Positions 13,200-25,630 of a DNA stretch of 64,000 bases are shown piece after piece. Within the stretch, counting starts at the first letter, position 1; each line of letters opens with the position of its first letter. A program made the position numbers and the translations under genes. Below the pieces are notes generated by a model, which saw nothing but the letters and a program-made list of their open reading frames with translations, did no database searches and was not told where the DNA came from. The stretch is from Pontederia crassipes (lineage: Eukaryota > Streptophyta > Magnoliopsida > Commelinales > Pontederiaceae), in NCBI GenBank assembly GCA_030549335.1, contig CM060187.1, forward strand, positions 5,642,001-5,706,000. The letters are read 5' to 3'.

Positions 13200-16100
13200 C
13201 GAAATTTTTGACGCTGTCAAAAGATGCCAAATTTTTTACGCTTTCGTGTCTGTTGATGCATGGTGAGATGATTGGGACGAAAAAATGGACTCGGATGAAA
13301 ATTTTCCGGGGGTGCGAAATTTCGCGCGCGCGCCTTTTACTCGTGTTTTCAGCCAAGAAGGTCAAAAAACGCGAAATTTTTCACGCTATCAAAAGATGCC
13401 AAATTTTCGACGCTTTCGTGTCTGTTGATGCATGGTGAGATGATTGGGACGAAAAAATGGACTCGGATGAAAATTTTCCGGGGGTGCAAAATTTCGCGCG
13501 CGCGCCTTTTACTCGTGTTTTCAGCCAAGAAGGTCAAAAAATGCGCAATTTTTGACGCTGTCAAAAGATGCCAAATTTTCAACGCTTTCTTGCCTATTGA
13601 TGCATGTTGAGATGATTGGGACGAAAAAATGGACTCGGATGAAAATTTTCCGGGGGGGCGAAATTTCGCGCGCGCGCCTTTTACTCGTGTTTTCAGCCAA
13701 GAAGGTCAAAAAATGCAAAATTTTTGACGCTGTCAAAAGATGCCAAATTTTTGACGCTTTCGTGCCTATTGATGCATGGTGAGATGATTGGGACGAAAAA
13801 ATGGACTCGGATGAAAATTTTATGGGGGTGCGAAATTTCGCGCGCGCGCCTTTTACTCGTGTTTTCAGCCAAGAAGGTCAAAAAACGCGAAATTTTTTAC
13901 GCTGTCAAAAGATGCCAAATTTTTTACGCTTTCTTGCCTATTGATGCATGTTGAGATGATTGGGACGAAAAAATGGACTCGGATGAAAATTTTTCGGGGG
14001 TGCGAAATTTCGCGCGCGCGCCTTTTACTCGTGTTTTCAGCCAAGAAGGTCAAAAAATGCGCAATTTTTGACGCTGTCAAAAGATGCCAAATTTTTTACG
14101 CTTTCGTGCCTATTGATGCATGGTGAGATGATTGGGACGAAAAAATGGACTCGGATGAAAATTTTCCGGGGGTGCGAATTTCGCGCGCGCGCCTTTTACT
14201 CTGGTTTTCAGCCAAGAAGGTCAAAAAATGCGAAATTTTTTACGCTGTCAAAAGATGCCAAATTTTCGACGCTTTCGTGTCTGTTGATGCATGGTGAGAT
14301 GATTGGGACGAAAAAATGGACTCGGATGAAAATTTTCCGGGGGTGCGAAATTTCGCGCGCGCGCATTTTACTCTTGTTTTCAGCCAAGAAGGTCAAAAAA
14401 CGCGAAATTTTTGACGCTGTCAAAAGATGCCAAATTTTTTACGCTTTCTTGCCTATTGATGCATGTTGAGATGATTGGGACGAAAAAATGGACTCGGATG
14501 AAAATTTTTTGGGGGTTCGAAATTTCGCGCGCGCGCCTTTTACTCGTGTTTTCAGCCAAGAAGGTCAAAAAATGCGAAATTTTTCACGCTGTCAAAAGAT
14601 GCCAAATTTTCGACGCTTTCATGCCTATTGATGCATGGTGAGATGATTGGCACAAAAAAATCGAGTCGGATGAAAATTTTCCGGGGGTGCGAAATTTCGC
14701 GCGCGCTCCTTTTACTCGGGTTTTCAGCCAAGAAGGTCAAAAAATGCGAAATTTTATACGCTGTCAAAAGATGCCAAATTTTCGACGCTTTCGTGTCTGT
14801 TGATGCATGGTGAGATGATTGGGACGAAAAAATGGACTCGGATGAAAATTTTCCGGGGGTGCAAAATTTCGCGCGCGCGCCTTTTACTCGTGTTTTCAGC
14901 CAAGAAGGTCAAAAAACGCGAAATTTTTGACGCTGTCAAAAGATGCCAAATTTTTGACGCTTTCGTGTCTGTTGATGCATGGTGAGATGATTGGGACGAA
15001 AAAATGGACTCGGATGAAAATTTTCCGGGGGTGCGAAATTTCGCGCGCGCGCCTTTTACTCGTGTTTTCAGCCAAGAAGGTCAAAAAACGCGAAATTTTT
15101 CACGCTATCAAAAGATGCCAAATTTTCGACGCTTTCGTGTCTGTTGATGCATGGTGAGATGATTGGGACGAAAAAATGGACTCGGATGAAAATTTTCCGG
15201 GGGTGCAAAATTTCGCGCGCGCGCCTTTTACTCGTGTTTTCAGCCAAGAAGGTCAAAAAATGCGCAATTTTTGACGCTGTCAAAAGATGCCAAATTTTCA
15301 ACGCTTTCTTGCCTATTGATGCATGTTGAGATGATTGGGACGAAAAAATGGACTCGGATGAAAATTTTCCGGGGGTTCGAAATTTCGCGCGCGCGCCTTT
15401 TACTCGTGTTTTCAGCCAAGAAGGTCAAAAAATGCGAAATTTTTGACGCTGTCAAAAGATGCCAATTTTTCGACGCTATCGTGCCTGTTGATTCATGGAG
15501 AGATGATTGGGATCAAAAAATGGACTCGGATGAAAATTTTCCGGGGGTGCGAAATTTCGCGCGCGCGCTTTTACTCGTGTTTTCAGCCAAGAAGGTCAAA
15601 AAATGCGAAATTTTTGACGCTGTCAAAAGATGCCAAATTTTTGACGCTTTCGTGCCTATTGATGCATGGTGAGATGATTGGGACGAAAAAATGGACTCGG
15701 ATGAAAATTTTATGGGGGTGCGAAATTTCGCGCGCGCGCCTTTTACTCGTGTTTTCAGCCAAGAAGGTCAAAAAACGCGAAATTTTTTACGCTGTCAAAA
15801 GATGCCAAATTTTTTACGCTTTCTTGCCTATTGATGCATGTTGAGATGATTGGGACGAAAAAATGGACTCGGATGAAAATTTTCCGGGGGTGCGAAATTT
15901 CGCGCGCGCGCCTTTTACTCGTGTTTTCAGCCAAGAAGGTCAAAAAATGCGCAATTTTTGACGCTGTCAAAAGATGCCAAATTTTTTACGCTTTCGTGCC
16001 TATTGATGCATGGTGAGATGATTGGGACGAAAAAATGGACTCGGATGAAAATTTTCCGGGGGTGCGAATTTCGCGCGCGCGCCTTTTACTCTGGTTTTCA

Positions 16101-19100
16101 GCCAAGAAGGTCAAAAAATGCGAAATTTTTTACGCTGTCAAAAGATGCCAAATTTTCGACGCTTTCGTGTCTGTTGATGCATGGTGAGATGATTGGGACG
16201 AAAAAATGGACTCGGATGAAAATTTTCCGGGGGTGCGAAATTTCGCGCGCGCGCATTTTACTCGTATTTTCAGCCAAGAAGGTCAAAAAATGCGAAATTT
16301 TTGACGCTGTCAAAAGATGACAAATTTTTTACGCTTTCTTGCCTATTGATGCATGTTGAGATGATTGGGACGAAAAAATGGACTCGGATGAAAATTTTTC
16401 GGGGGTTCGAAATTTCGCGCGCGCGCCTTTTACTCGTGTTTTCAGCCAAGAAGGTCAAAAAATGCGAAATTTTTGACGCTGTCAAAAGATGCAAAATTTT
16501 CGACGCTATCGTGCCTGTTGATTCATGGAGAGATGATTGGGATGAAAAAATGGACTCGGATGAAAATTTTCCGGGGGTGCGAAATTTCGCGCGCGCGCTT
16601 TTACTCGTGTTTTCAGCCAAGAAGGTCAAAAAATGCGAAATTTTTGACGCTGTCAAAAGATGCCAAATTTTTTACGCTTTCGTGCCTATTGATGCATGGT
16701 GAGATGATTGGGACGAAAAAATGGACTCGGGTGAAAATTTTCCGGGGGTGCGAATTTCGCGCGCGCGCCTTTTACTCGTGTTTTCAGCCAAGAAGGTCAA
16801 AAAATGTGAAATTTTATACGCTGTCAAAAGATGCCAAATTTTCGACGCTTTCGTGTCTGTTGATGCATGGTGAGATGATTGGGACGAAAAAATGGACTCG
16901 GATGAAAATTTTTCGGGGGTGCAAAATTTCGCGCGCGCGCCTTTTACTCGTGTTTTCAGCCAAGAAGGTCAAAAAACGCGAAATTTTTGACGCTGTCAAA
17001 AGATGCCAAATTTTTGACGCTTTCGTGTCTGTTGATGCATGGTGAGATGATTGGGACGAAAAAATGGACTCGGATGAAAATTTTCCGGGGGTGCGAAATT
17101 TCGCGCGCGCGCCTTTTACTCGTGTTTTCAGCCAAGAAGGTCAAAAAACGCGAAATTTTTCACGCTATCAAAAGATGCCAAATTTTCGACGCTTTCGTGT
17201 CTGTTGATGCATGGTGAGATGATTGGGACGAAAAAATGGACTCGGATGAAAATTTTCCGGGGGTGCAAAATTTCGCGCGCGCGCCTTTTACTCGTGTTTT
17301 CAGCCAAGAAGGTAAAAAAATGCGCAATTTTTGACGCTGTCAAAAGATGCCAAATTTTCAACGCTTTCTTGCCTATTGATGCATGTTGAGATGATTGGGA
17401 CGAAAAAATGGACTCGGATGAAAATTTTCCGGGGGTGCGAATTTCGCGCGCGCGCCTTTTACTCTGGTTTTCAGCCAAGAAGGTCAAAAAATGCGAAATT
17501 TTTTACGCTGTCAAAAGATGCCAAATTTTCGACGCTTTCGTGTCTGTTGATGCATGGTGAGATGATTGGGACGAAAAAATGGACTCGGATGAAAATTTTC
17601 CGGGGGTGCGAAATTTCGCGCAGCGCGCATTTTACTCGTGTTTTCAGCCAAGAAGGTCAAAAAACGCGAAATTTTTGACGCTGTCAAAAGATGCCAAATT
17701 TTTTACGCTTTCTTGCCTATTGATGCATGTTGAGATGATTGGGACGAAAAAATGGACTCGGATGAAAATTTTTCGGGGGTTCGAAATTTCGCGCGCGCGC
17801 CTTTTACTCGTGTTTTCAGCCAAGAAGGTCAAAAAACGCGAAATTTTTGACGCTGTCAAAAGATGCCAAATTTTCGACGCTATCGTGCCTGTTGATTCAT
17901 GGAGAGATGATTGGGATGAAAAAATGGACTCGGATGAAAATTTTCCGGGGGTGCGAAATTTCGCGCGCGCGCTTTTACTCGTGTTTTCAGCCAAGAAGGT
18001 CAAAAAATGCGCAATTTTTGACGCTGTCAAAAGATGCCAAATTTTTTACGCTTTCGTGCCTATTGATGCATGGTGAGATGATTGGGACGAAAAAATGGAC
18101 TCGGATGAAAATTTTCCGGGGGTGCGAATTTCGCGCGCGCGCCTTTTACTCGTGTTTTCAGCCAAGAAGGTCAAAAAATGTGAAATTTTATACGCTGTCA
18201 AAAGATGCCAAATTTTCGACGCTTTCGTGTCTGTTGATGCATGGTGAGATGATTGGGACGAAAAAATGGACTCGGATGAAAATTTTCCGGGGGTGCGAAA
18301 TTTCGCGCGCGCGCATTTTACTCGTGTTTTCAGCCAAGAAGGTCAAAAAACGCGAAAATTTTGACGCTGTCAAAAGATGCCAAATTTTTTACGCTTTCTT
18401 GCCTATTGATGCATGTTGAGATGATTGGGACGAAAAAATGGACTCGGATGAAAATTTTCCGGGGGTGCGAAATTTCGCGCGCGCGCCTTTTACTCGTGTT
18501 TTCAGCCAAGAAGGTCAAAAAATGCAAAATTTTTGACGCTGTCAAAAGATGCCAAATTTTCGACGCTTTCGTGCCTATTGATGCATGGTGAGATGATTGG
18601 GATGAAAAAATGGACTCGGATGAAAATTTTCCGGGGGTGAGAAATTTGCGCGCGCCCCTTTTACTCGTGTTTTCAGCCAAGAAGGTCAAAAAATGCGAAA
18701 TTTTTGACGCTGTCAAAAGATGCCAAATTTTCGACGCTTTCGTGTCTGTTGATGCATGGTGAGATGATTGGGACGAAAAAATGGACTCGGATGAAAATTT
18801 TTCGGGGGTGCGAAATTTCGCGCGCGCGCCTTTTACTCATGTTTTCAGCCAAGAAGGTCAAAAAATGCGAAATTTTTCACGCTATCAAAAGATGCCAAAT
18901 TTTCGACGCTTTCGTGTCTGTTGATGCATGGTGAGATGATTGGGACGAAAAAATGGACTCGGATGAAAATTTTCCGGGGGTGCAAAATTTCGCGCGCGCG
19001 CCTTTTACTCGTGTTTTCAGCCAAGAAGGTCAAAAAATGCGCAATTTTTGACGCTGTCAAAAGATGCCAAATTTTCAACGCTTTCTTGCCTATTGATGCA

Positions 19101-19267
19101 TGTTGAGATGATTGGGACGAAAAAATGGACTCGGATGAAAATTTTCCGGGGGTTCGAAATTTCGCGCGCGCGCCTTTTACTCGTGTTTTCAGCCAAGAAG
19201 GTCAAAAAATGCGAAATTTTTGACGCTGTCAAAAGATGCCAAATTTTCGACGCTATCGTGCCTGTTG

Positions 19268-19438
19268 ATTCATGGAGAGATGATTGGGATGAAAAAATGG
19301 ACTCGGATGAAAATTTTCCGGGGGTGCGAAATTTCGCGCGCGCGCTTTTACTCGTGTTTTCAGCCAAGAAGGTCAAAAAACGCGAAATTTTTTACGCTGT
19401 CAAAAGATGCCAAATTTTCGACGCTTTCGTGTCTGTTG
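19268..19438. repeat. Hybrid monomer (m6b head, m9 tail)
   Basis: The first half follows a gattcatggagag head with gcgcgcgctttta, as in monomer m6b of the 10-monomer HOR. The second half carries ttttttacgctgtc, ttcgacg and tgtctgttg, as in m9. Monomers m7 and m8 are missing between them. The copy is 171 bp. The same joint is seen at 25460-25630. Confidence 0.7.
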
Positions 19439-19610
19439 ATGCATGGTGAGATGATTGGGACGAAAAAATGGACTCGGATGAAAATTTTCCGGGGGTGCGA
19501 AATTTCGCGCGCGCGCATTTTACTCGTGTTTTCAGCCAAGAAGGTCAAAAAATGCGCAATTTTTGACGCTGTCAAAAGATGCCAAATTTTCGACGCTTTC
19601 GTGCCTATTG
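19439..19610. repeat. Hybrid monomer (m1 head, m2 tail)
   Basis: The head has gcgcgcattttac, diagnostic of m1. The tail has atgcgcaattttt and tgcctattg followed by atgcatggtg, diagnostic of m2. In complete HOR copies these are two separate neighbours, so one monomer length has been lost here. Confidence 0.75.
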
Positions 19611-20985
19611 ATGCATGGTGAGATGATTGGGATGAAAAAATGGACTCGGATGAAAATTTTCCGGGGGTGAGAAATTTCGCGCGCGCCCCTTTTACTCGTG
19701 TTTTCAGCCAAGAAGGTCAAAAAATGCGAAATTTTTGACGCTGTCAAAAGATGCCAAATTTTCGACGCTTTCGTGTCTGTTGATGCATGGTGAGATGATT
19801 GGGACGAAAAAATGGACTCGGATGAAAATTTTTCGGGGGTGCGAAATTTCGCGCGCGCGCCTTTTACTCATGTTTTCAGCCAAGAAGGTCAAAAAACGCG
19901 AAATTTTTCACGCTATCAAAAGATGCCAAATTTTCGACGCTTTCGTGTCTGTTGATGCATGGTGAGATGATTGGGACGAAAAAATGGACTCGGATGAAAA
20001 TTTTCCGGGGGTGCAAAATTTCGCGCGCGCGCCTTTTACTCGTGTTTTCAGCCAAGAAGGTCAAAAAATGTGCAATTTTTGACGCTGTCAAAAGATGCCA
20101 AATTTTCAACGCTTTCTTGCCTATTGATGCATGTTGAGATGATTGGGACGAAAAAATGGACTCGGATGAAAATTTTCCGGGGGTTCGAAATTTCGCGCGC
20201 GCGCCTTTTACTCGTGTTTTCAGCCAAGAAGGTCAAAAAATGCGAAATTTTTGACGCTGTCAAAAGATGCCAAATTTTCGACGCTATCGTGCCTGTTGAT
20301 TCATGGAGAGATGATTGGGATGAAAAAATGGACTCGGATGAAAATTTTCCGGGGGTGCGAAATTTCGCGCGCGCGCTTTTACTCGTGTTTTCTGCCAAGA
20401 AGGTCAAAAAATGCGAAATTTTTGACGCTGTCAAAAGATGCCAAATTTTTGACGCTTTCGTGCCTATTGATGCATGGTGAGATGATTGGGACGAAAAAAT
20501 GGACTCGGATGAAAATTTTATGGGGGTGCGAAATTTCGCGCGCGCGCCTTTTACTCGTGTTTTCAGCCAAGAAGGTCAAAAAACGCGAAATTTTTGACGC
20601 TGTCAAAAGATGCCAAATTTTTGACGCTTTCGTGTCTGTTGATGCATGGTGAGATGATTGGGACGAAAAAATGGACTCGGATGAAAATTTTCCGGGGGTG
20701 CGAAATTTCGCAGCGCGCGCTTTTTACTCGTGTTTTCAGCCAAGAAGGTCAAAAAACGCAAAATTTTTTACGCTGTCAAAAGATGCCAAATTTTTGACAC
20801 TTTCGTGTCTGTTGATGCATGGAGAGATGATTGGGACGAAAAAATGGACTCGGATGAAAATTTTCCGGGGGTGCGAATTTCGGGCGCGCGCCTTTTACTC
20901 GTGTTTTCAGCCAAGAAGGTCAAAAAATGCGAAATTTTTTACGCTGTCAAAAGATGCCAAATTTTCGACGCTTTCGTGTCTGTTG

Positions 20986-22703
20986 ATGCATGGTGAGATG
21001 ATTGGGACGAAAAAATGGACTCGGATGAAAATTTTCCGGGGGTGCGAAATTTCGCGCGCGCGCATTTTACTCGTGTTTTCAGCCAAGAAGGTCAAAAAAC
21101 GCGAAAATTTTGACGCTGTCAAAAGATGCCAAATTTTTTACGCTTTCTTGCCTATTGATGCAAGTTGAGATGATTGGGACGAAAAAATGGACTCGGATGA
21201 AAATTTTCCGGGGGTGCGAAATTTCGCGCGCGCGCCTTTTACTCGTGTTTTCAGCCAAGAAGGTCAAAAAATGCGCAATTTTTGACGCTGTCAAAAGATG
21301 CCAAATTTTCGACGCTTTCGTGCCTATTGATGCATGGTGAGATGATTGGGATGAAAAAATGGACTCGGATGAAAATTTTCCGGGGGTGAGAAATTTGCGC
21401 GCGCCCCTTTTACTCGTGTTTTCAGCCAAGAAGGTCAAAAAATGCGAAATTTTTGACGCTGTCAAAAGATGCCAAATTTTCGACGCTTTCGTGTCTGTTG
21501 ATGCATGGTGAGATGATTGGGACGAAAAAATGGACTCGGATGAAAATTTTTCGGGGGTGCGAAATTTCGCGCGCGCGCCTTTTACTCATGTTTTCAGCCA
21601 AGAAGGTCAAAAAACGCGAAATTTTTCACGCTATCAAAAGATGCCAAATTTTCGACGCTTTCGTGTCTGTTGATGCATGGTGAGATGATTGGGACGAAAA
21701 AATGGACTCGGATGAAAATTTTCCGGGGGTGCAAAATTTCGCGCGCGCGCCTTTTACTCGTGTTTTCAGCCAAGAAGGTCAAAAAATGCGCAATTTTTGA
21801 CGCTGTCAAAAGATGCCAAATTTTCAACGCTTCCTTGCCTATTGATGCATGTTGAGATGATTGGGACGAAAAAATGGACTCGGATGAAAATTTTCCGGGG
21901 GTTCGAAATTTCGCGCGCGCGCCTTTTACTCGTGTTTTCAGCCAAGAAGGTCAAAAAATGCGAAATTTTTGACGCTGTCAAAAGATGCCAAATTTTCGAC
22001 GCTATCGTGCCTGTTGATTCATGGAGAGATGATTGGGATGAAAAAATGGACTCGGATGAAAATTTTCCGGGGGTGCGAAATTTCGCAGCGCGCGCTTTTA
22101 CTCGTGTTTTCAGCCAAGAAGGTCAAAAAATGCGAAATTTTTGACGCTGTCAAAAGATGCCAAATTTTTGACGCTTTCGTGCCTATTGATGCATGGTGAG
22201 ATGATTGGGACGAAAAAATGGACTCGGATGAAAATTTTATGGGGGTGCGAAATTTCGCGCGCGCGCCTTTTACTCGTGTTTTCAGCCAAGAAGGTCAAAA
22301 AACGCGAAATTTTTGACGCTGTCAAAAGATGCCAAATTTTTGACGCTTTCTTGCCTATTGATGCATGTTGAGATGATTGGGACGAAAAAATGGACTCGGA
22401 TGAAAATTTTCCGGGGGTGCGAAATTTCGCGCGCGCGCCTTTTACTCGTGTTTTCAGCCAAGAAGGTCAAAAAATGCGCAATTTTTGACGCTGTCAAAAG
22501 ATGCCAAATTTTTTACGCTTTCGTGCCTATTGATGCATGGTGAGATGATTGGGACGAAAAAATGGACTCGGATGAAAATTTTCCGGGGGTGCGAATTTCG
22601 GGCGCGCGCCTTTTACTCGTGTTTTCAGCCAAGAAGGTCAAAAAATGCGAAATTTTTTACGCTGTCAAAAGATGCCAAATTTTCGACGCTTTCGTGTCTG
22701 TTG
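20986..22703. repeat. Central HOR, 10-monomer unit (1718 bp)
   Basis: The order of types defines the central HOR: m1 gcgcgcattttac; m2 atgcgcaattttt with tgcctattg; m3 gtgagaaattt with gcgcgcccc; m4 tcggggg with ctcatg and tttcacgctatc; m5 gtgcaaaattt with ttcaacg; m6 ggttcgaaattt ending in gattcatggag; m6b gcgcgctttta; m7 ttttatggggg; m8 gcgcaattttt with ttttttacg; m9 gcgaatttcg with ttttttacgctgtc. This copy and the next share rare changes such as atgcaagttgag (21161) and acgcttccttg (21830). A CAG interrupts the CG tract at 22086. Confidence 0.85.
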
Positions 22704-24426
22704 ATGCATGGTGAGATGATTGGGACGAAAAAATGGACTCGGATGAAAATTTTCCGGGGGTGCGAAATTTCGCGCGCGCGCATTTTACTCGTGTTTTCAG
22801 CCAAGAAGGTCAAAAAACGCGAAAATTTTGACGCTGTCAAAAGATGCCAAATTTTTTACGCTTTCTTGCCTATTGATGCAAGTTGAGATGATTGGGACGA
22901 AAAAATGGACTCGGATGAAAATTTTCCGGGGGTGCGAAATTTCGCGCGCGCGCGCCTTTTACTCGTGTTTTCAGCCAAGAAGGTCAAAAAATGCGCAATT
23001 TTTGACGCTGTCAAAAGATGCCAAATTTTCGACGCTTTCGTGCCTATTGATGCATGGTGAGATGATTGGGATGAAAAAATGGACTCGGATGAAAATTTTC
23101 CGGGGGTGAGAAATTTGCGCGCGCCCCTTTTACTCGTGTTTTCAGCCAAGAAGGTCAAAAAATGCGAAATTTTTGACGCTGTCAAAAGATGCCAAATTTT
23201 CGACGCTTTCGTGTCTGTTGATGCATGGTGAGATGATTGGGACGAAAAAATGGACTCGGATGAAAATTTTTCGGGGGTGCGAAATTTCGCGCGCGCGCCT
23301 TTTACTCATGTTTTCAGCCAAGAAGGTCAAAAAACGCGAAATTTTTCACGCTATCAAAAGATGCCAAATTTTCGACGCTTTCGTGTCTGTTGATGCATGG
23401 TGAGATGATTGGGACGAAAAAATGGACTCGGATGAAAATTTTCCGGGGGTGCAAAATTTCGCGCGCGCGCCTTTTACTCGTGTTTTCAGCCAAGAAGGTC
23501 AAAAAATGCGCAATTTTTGACGCTGTCAAAAGATGCCAAATTTTCAACGCTTCCTTGCCTATTGATGCATGTTGAGATGATTGGGACGAAAAAATGGACT
23601 CGGATGAAAATTTTCCGGGGGTTCGAAATTTCGCGCGCGCGCCTTTTACTCGTGTTTTCAGCCAAGAAGGTCAAAAAATGCGAAATTTTTGACGCTGTCA
23701 AAAGATGCCAAATTTTCGACGCTATCGTGCCTGTTGATTCATGGAGAGATGATTGGGATGAAAAAATGGACTCGGATGAAAATTTTCCGGGGGTGCGAAA
23801 TTTCGCGCGCGCGCGCTTTTACTCGTGTTTTCAGCCAAGAAGGTCAAAAAATGCGAAATTTTTGACGCTGTCAAAAGATGCCAAATTTTTGACGCTTTCG
23901 TGCCTATTGATGCATGGTGAGATGATTGGGACGAAAAAATGGACTCGGATGAAAATTTTATGGGGGTGCGAAATTTCGCGCGCGCGCCTTTTACTCGTGT
24001 TTTCAGCCAAGAAGGTCAAAAAACGCGAAATTTTTTACGCTGTCAAAAGATGCCAAATTTTTTACGCTTTCTTGCCTATTGATGCATGTTGAGATGATTG
24101 GGACGAAAAAATGGACTCGGATGAAAATTTTCCGGGGGTGCGAAATTTCGCGCGCGCGCGCCTTTTACTCGTGTTTTCAGCCAAGAAGGTCAAAAAATGC
24201 GCAATTTTTGACGCTGTCAAAAGATGCCAAATTTTTTACGCTTTCGTGCCTATTGATGCATGGTGAGATGATTGGGACGAAAAAATGGACTCGGATGAAA
24301 ATTTTCCGGGGGTGCGAATTTCGCGCGCGCGCCTTTTACTCTGGTTTTCAGCCAAGAAGGTCAAAAAATGCGAAATTTTTTACGCTGTCAAAAGATGCCA
24401 AATTTTCGACGCTTTCGTGTCTGTTG
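22704..24426. repeat. Central HOR, 10-monomer unit (1723 bp)
   Basis: Same monomer order as 20986-22703. The extra 5 bp come from CG-tract length changes (for example at 22942, 23807 and 24150) and from absence of the one-base loss in the CAG-interrupted tract. The rare changes atgcaagttgag and acgcttccttg are shared only with the preceding unit, so these two are sister copies. Confidence 0.85.
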
Positions 24427-25630
24427 ATGCATGGTGAGATGATTGGGACGAAAAAATGGACTCGGATGAAAATTTTCCGGGGGTGCGAAATTTCGCGCGC
24501 GCGCATTTTACTCGTGTTTTCAGCCAAGAAGGTCAAAAAACGCGAAAATTTTGACGCTGTCAAAAGATGCCAAATTTTTTACGCTTTCTTGCCTATTGAT
24601 GCATGTTGAGATGATTGGGACGAAAAAATGGACTCGGATGAAAATTTTCCGGGGGTGCGAAATTTCGCGCGCGCGCCTTTTACTCGTGTTTTCAGCCAAG
24701 AAGGTAAAAAAATGCGCAATTTTTGACGCTGTCAAAAGATGCCAAATTTTCGACGCTTTCGTGCCTATTGATGCATGGTGAGATGATTGGGATGAAAAAA
24801 TGGACTCGGATGAAAATTTTCCGGGGGTGAGAAATTTGCGCGCGCCCCTTTTACTCGTGTTTTCAGCCAAGAAGGTCAAAAAATGCGAAATTTTTGACGC
24901 TGTCAAAAGATGCCAAATTTTCGACGCTTTCGTGTCTGTTGATGCATGGTGAGATGATTGGGACGAAAAAATGGACTCGGATGAAAATTTTTCGGGGGTG
25001 CGAAATTTCGCGCGCGCGCCTTTTACTCATGTTTTCAGCCAAGAAGGTCAAAAAACGCGAAATTTTTCACGCTATCAAAAGATGCCAAATTTTCGACGCT
25101 TTCGTGTCTGTTGATGCATGGTGAGATGATTGGGACGAAAAAATGGACTCGGATGAAAATTTTCCGGGGGTGCAAAATTTCGCGCGCGCGCGCCTTTTAC
25201 TCGTGTTTTCAGCCAAGAAGGTCAAAAAATGCGCAATTTTTGACGCTGTCAAAAGATGCCAAATTTTCAACGCTTTCTTGCCTATTGATGCATGTTGAGA
25301 TGATTGGGACGAAAAAATGGACTCGGATGAAAATTTTCCGGGGGTTCGAAATTTCGCGCGCGCGCCTTTTACTCGTGTTTTCAGCCAAGAAGGTCAAAAA
25401 ATGCGAAATTTTTGACGCTGTCAAAAGATGCCAAATTTTCGACGCTATCGTGCCTGTTGATTCATGGAGAGATGATTGGGATGAAAAAATGGACTCGGAT
25501 GAAAATTTTCCGGGGGTGCGAAATTTCGCGCGCGCGCTTTTACTCGTGTTTTCAGCCAAGAAGGTCAAAAAACGCGAAATTTTTTACGCTGTCAAAAGAT
25601 GCCAAATTTTCGACGCTTTCGTGTCTGTTG
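24427..25630. repeat. Central HOR, shortened 7-monomer unit (1204 bp)
   Basis: Runs m1 to m6 normally, then jumps from the head of m6b to the tail of m9 inside the hybrid monomer 25460-25630. Three monomers of the full 10-mer are therefore missing. The segments on both sides match the neighbouring full units. Confidence 0.85.
25460..25630. repeat. Hybrid monomer (m6b head, m9 tail) marking the 7-monomer deletion
   Basis: The gattcatggagag head and gcgcgctttta segment come from m6b. The acgcgaaattttttacg tail with ttcgacg and tgtctgttg is of m9 type. It is the same joint as 19268-19438, so either the event recurred or one joint was copied. Confidence 0.75.

Larger units (their letters stand above)
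10033..14286. repeat. Mosaic satellite zone with an 11-monomer offset
   Basis: This zone is built from the same monomer types as 6595-10032 in a rearranged order. The ggcac marker stands at 10868 and 12759, 1891 bp (11 monomers) apart, but only part of the intervening sequence matches at that offset. Another part (about 12146-12533) matches 7678-8065 at an offset of 4468 and 9397-9784 at 2749. No other element is seen. Confidence 0.8.
14287..20985. repeat. Mosaic zone where the 10-monomer HOR first takes shape
   Basis: Using the monomer with gcgcgcattttac as anchor, units start at 14287, 16177, 17550, 18237 and 19439, giving lengths of 11, 8, 4, 7 and 9 monomers. The last ggcac monomer of the window is at 14649. 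The first ctcatg monomer is near 18836. An island at about 14730-15360 repeats 13010-13640 at offset 1719, and 13865-14470 repeats at about 15755-16360 at offset 1890. The zone is transitional between the left lineage and the central HOR. Confidence 0.75.
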
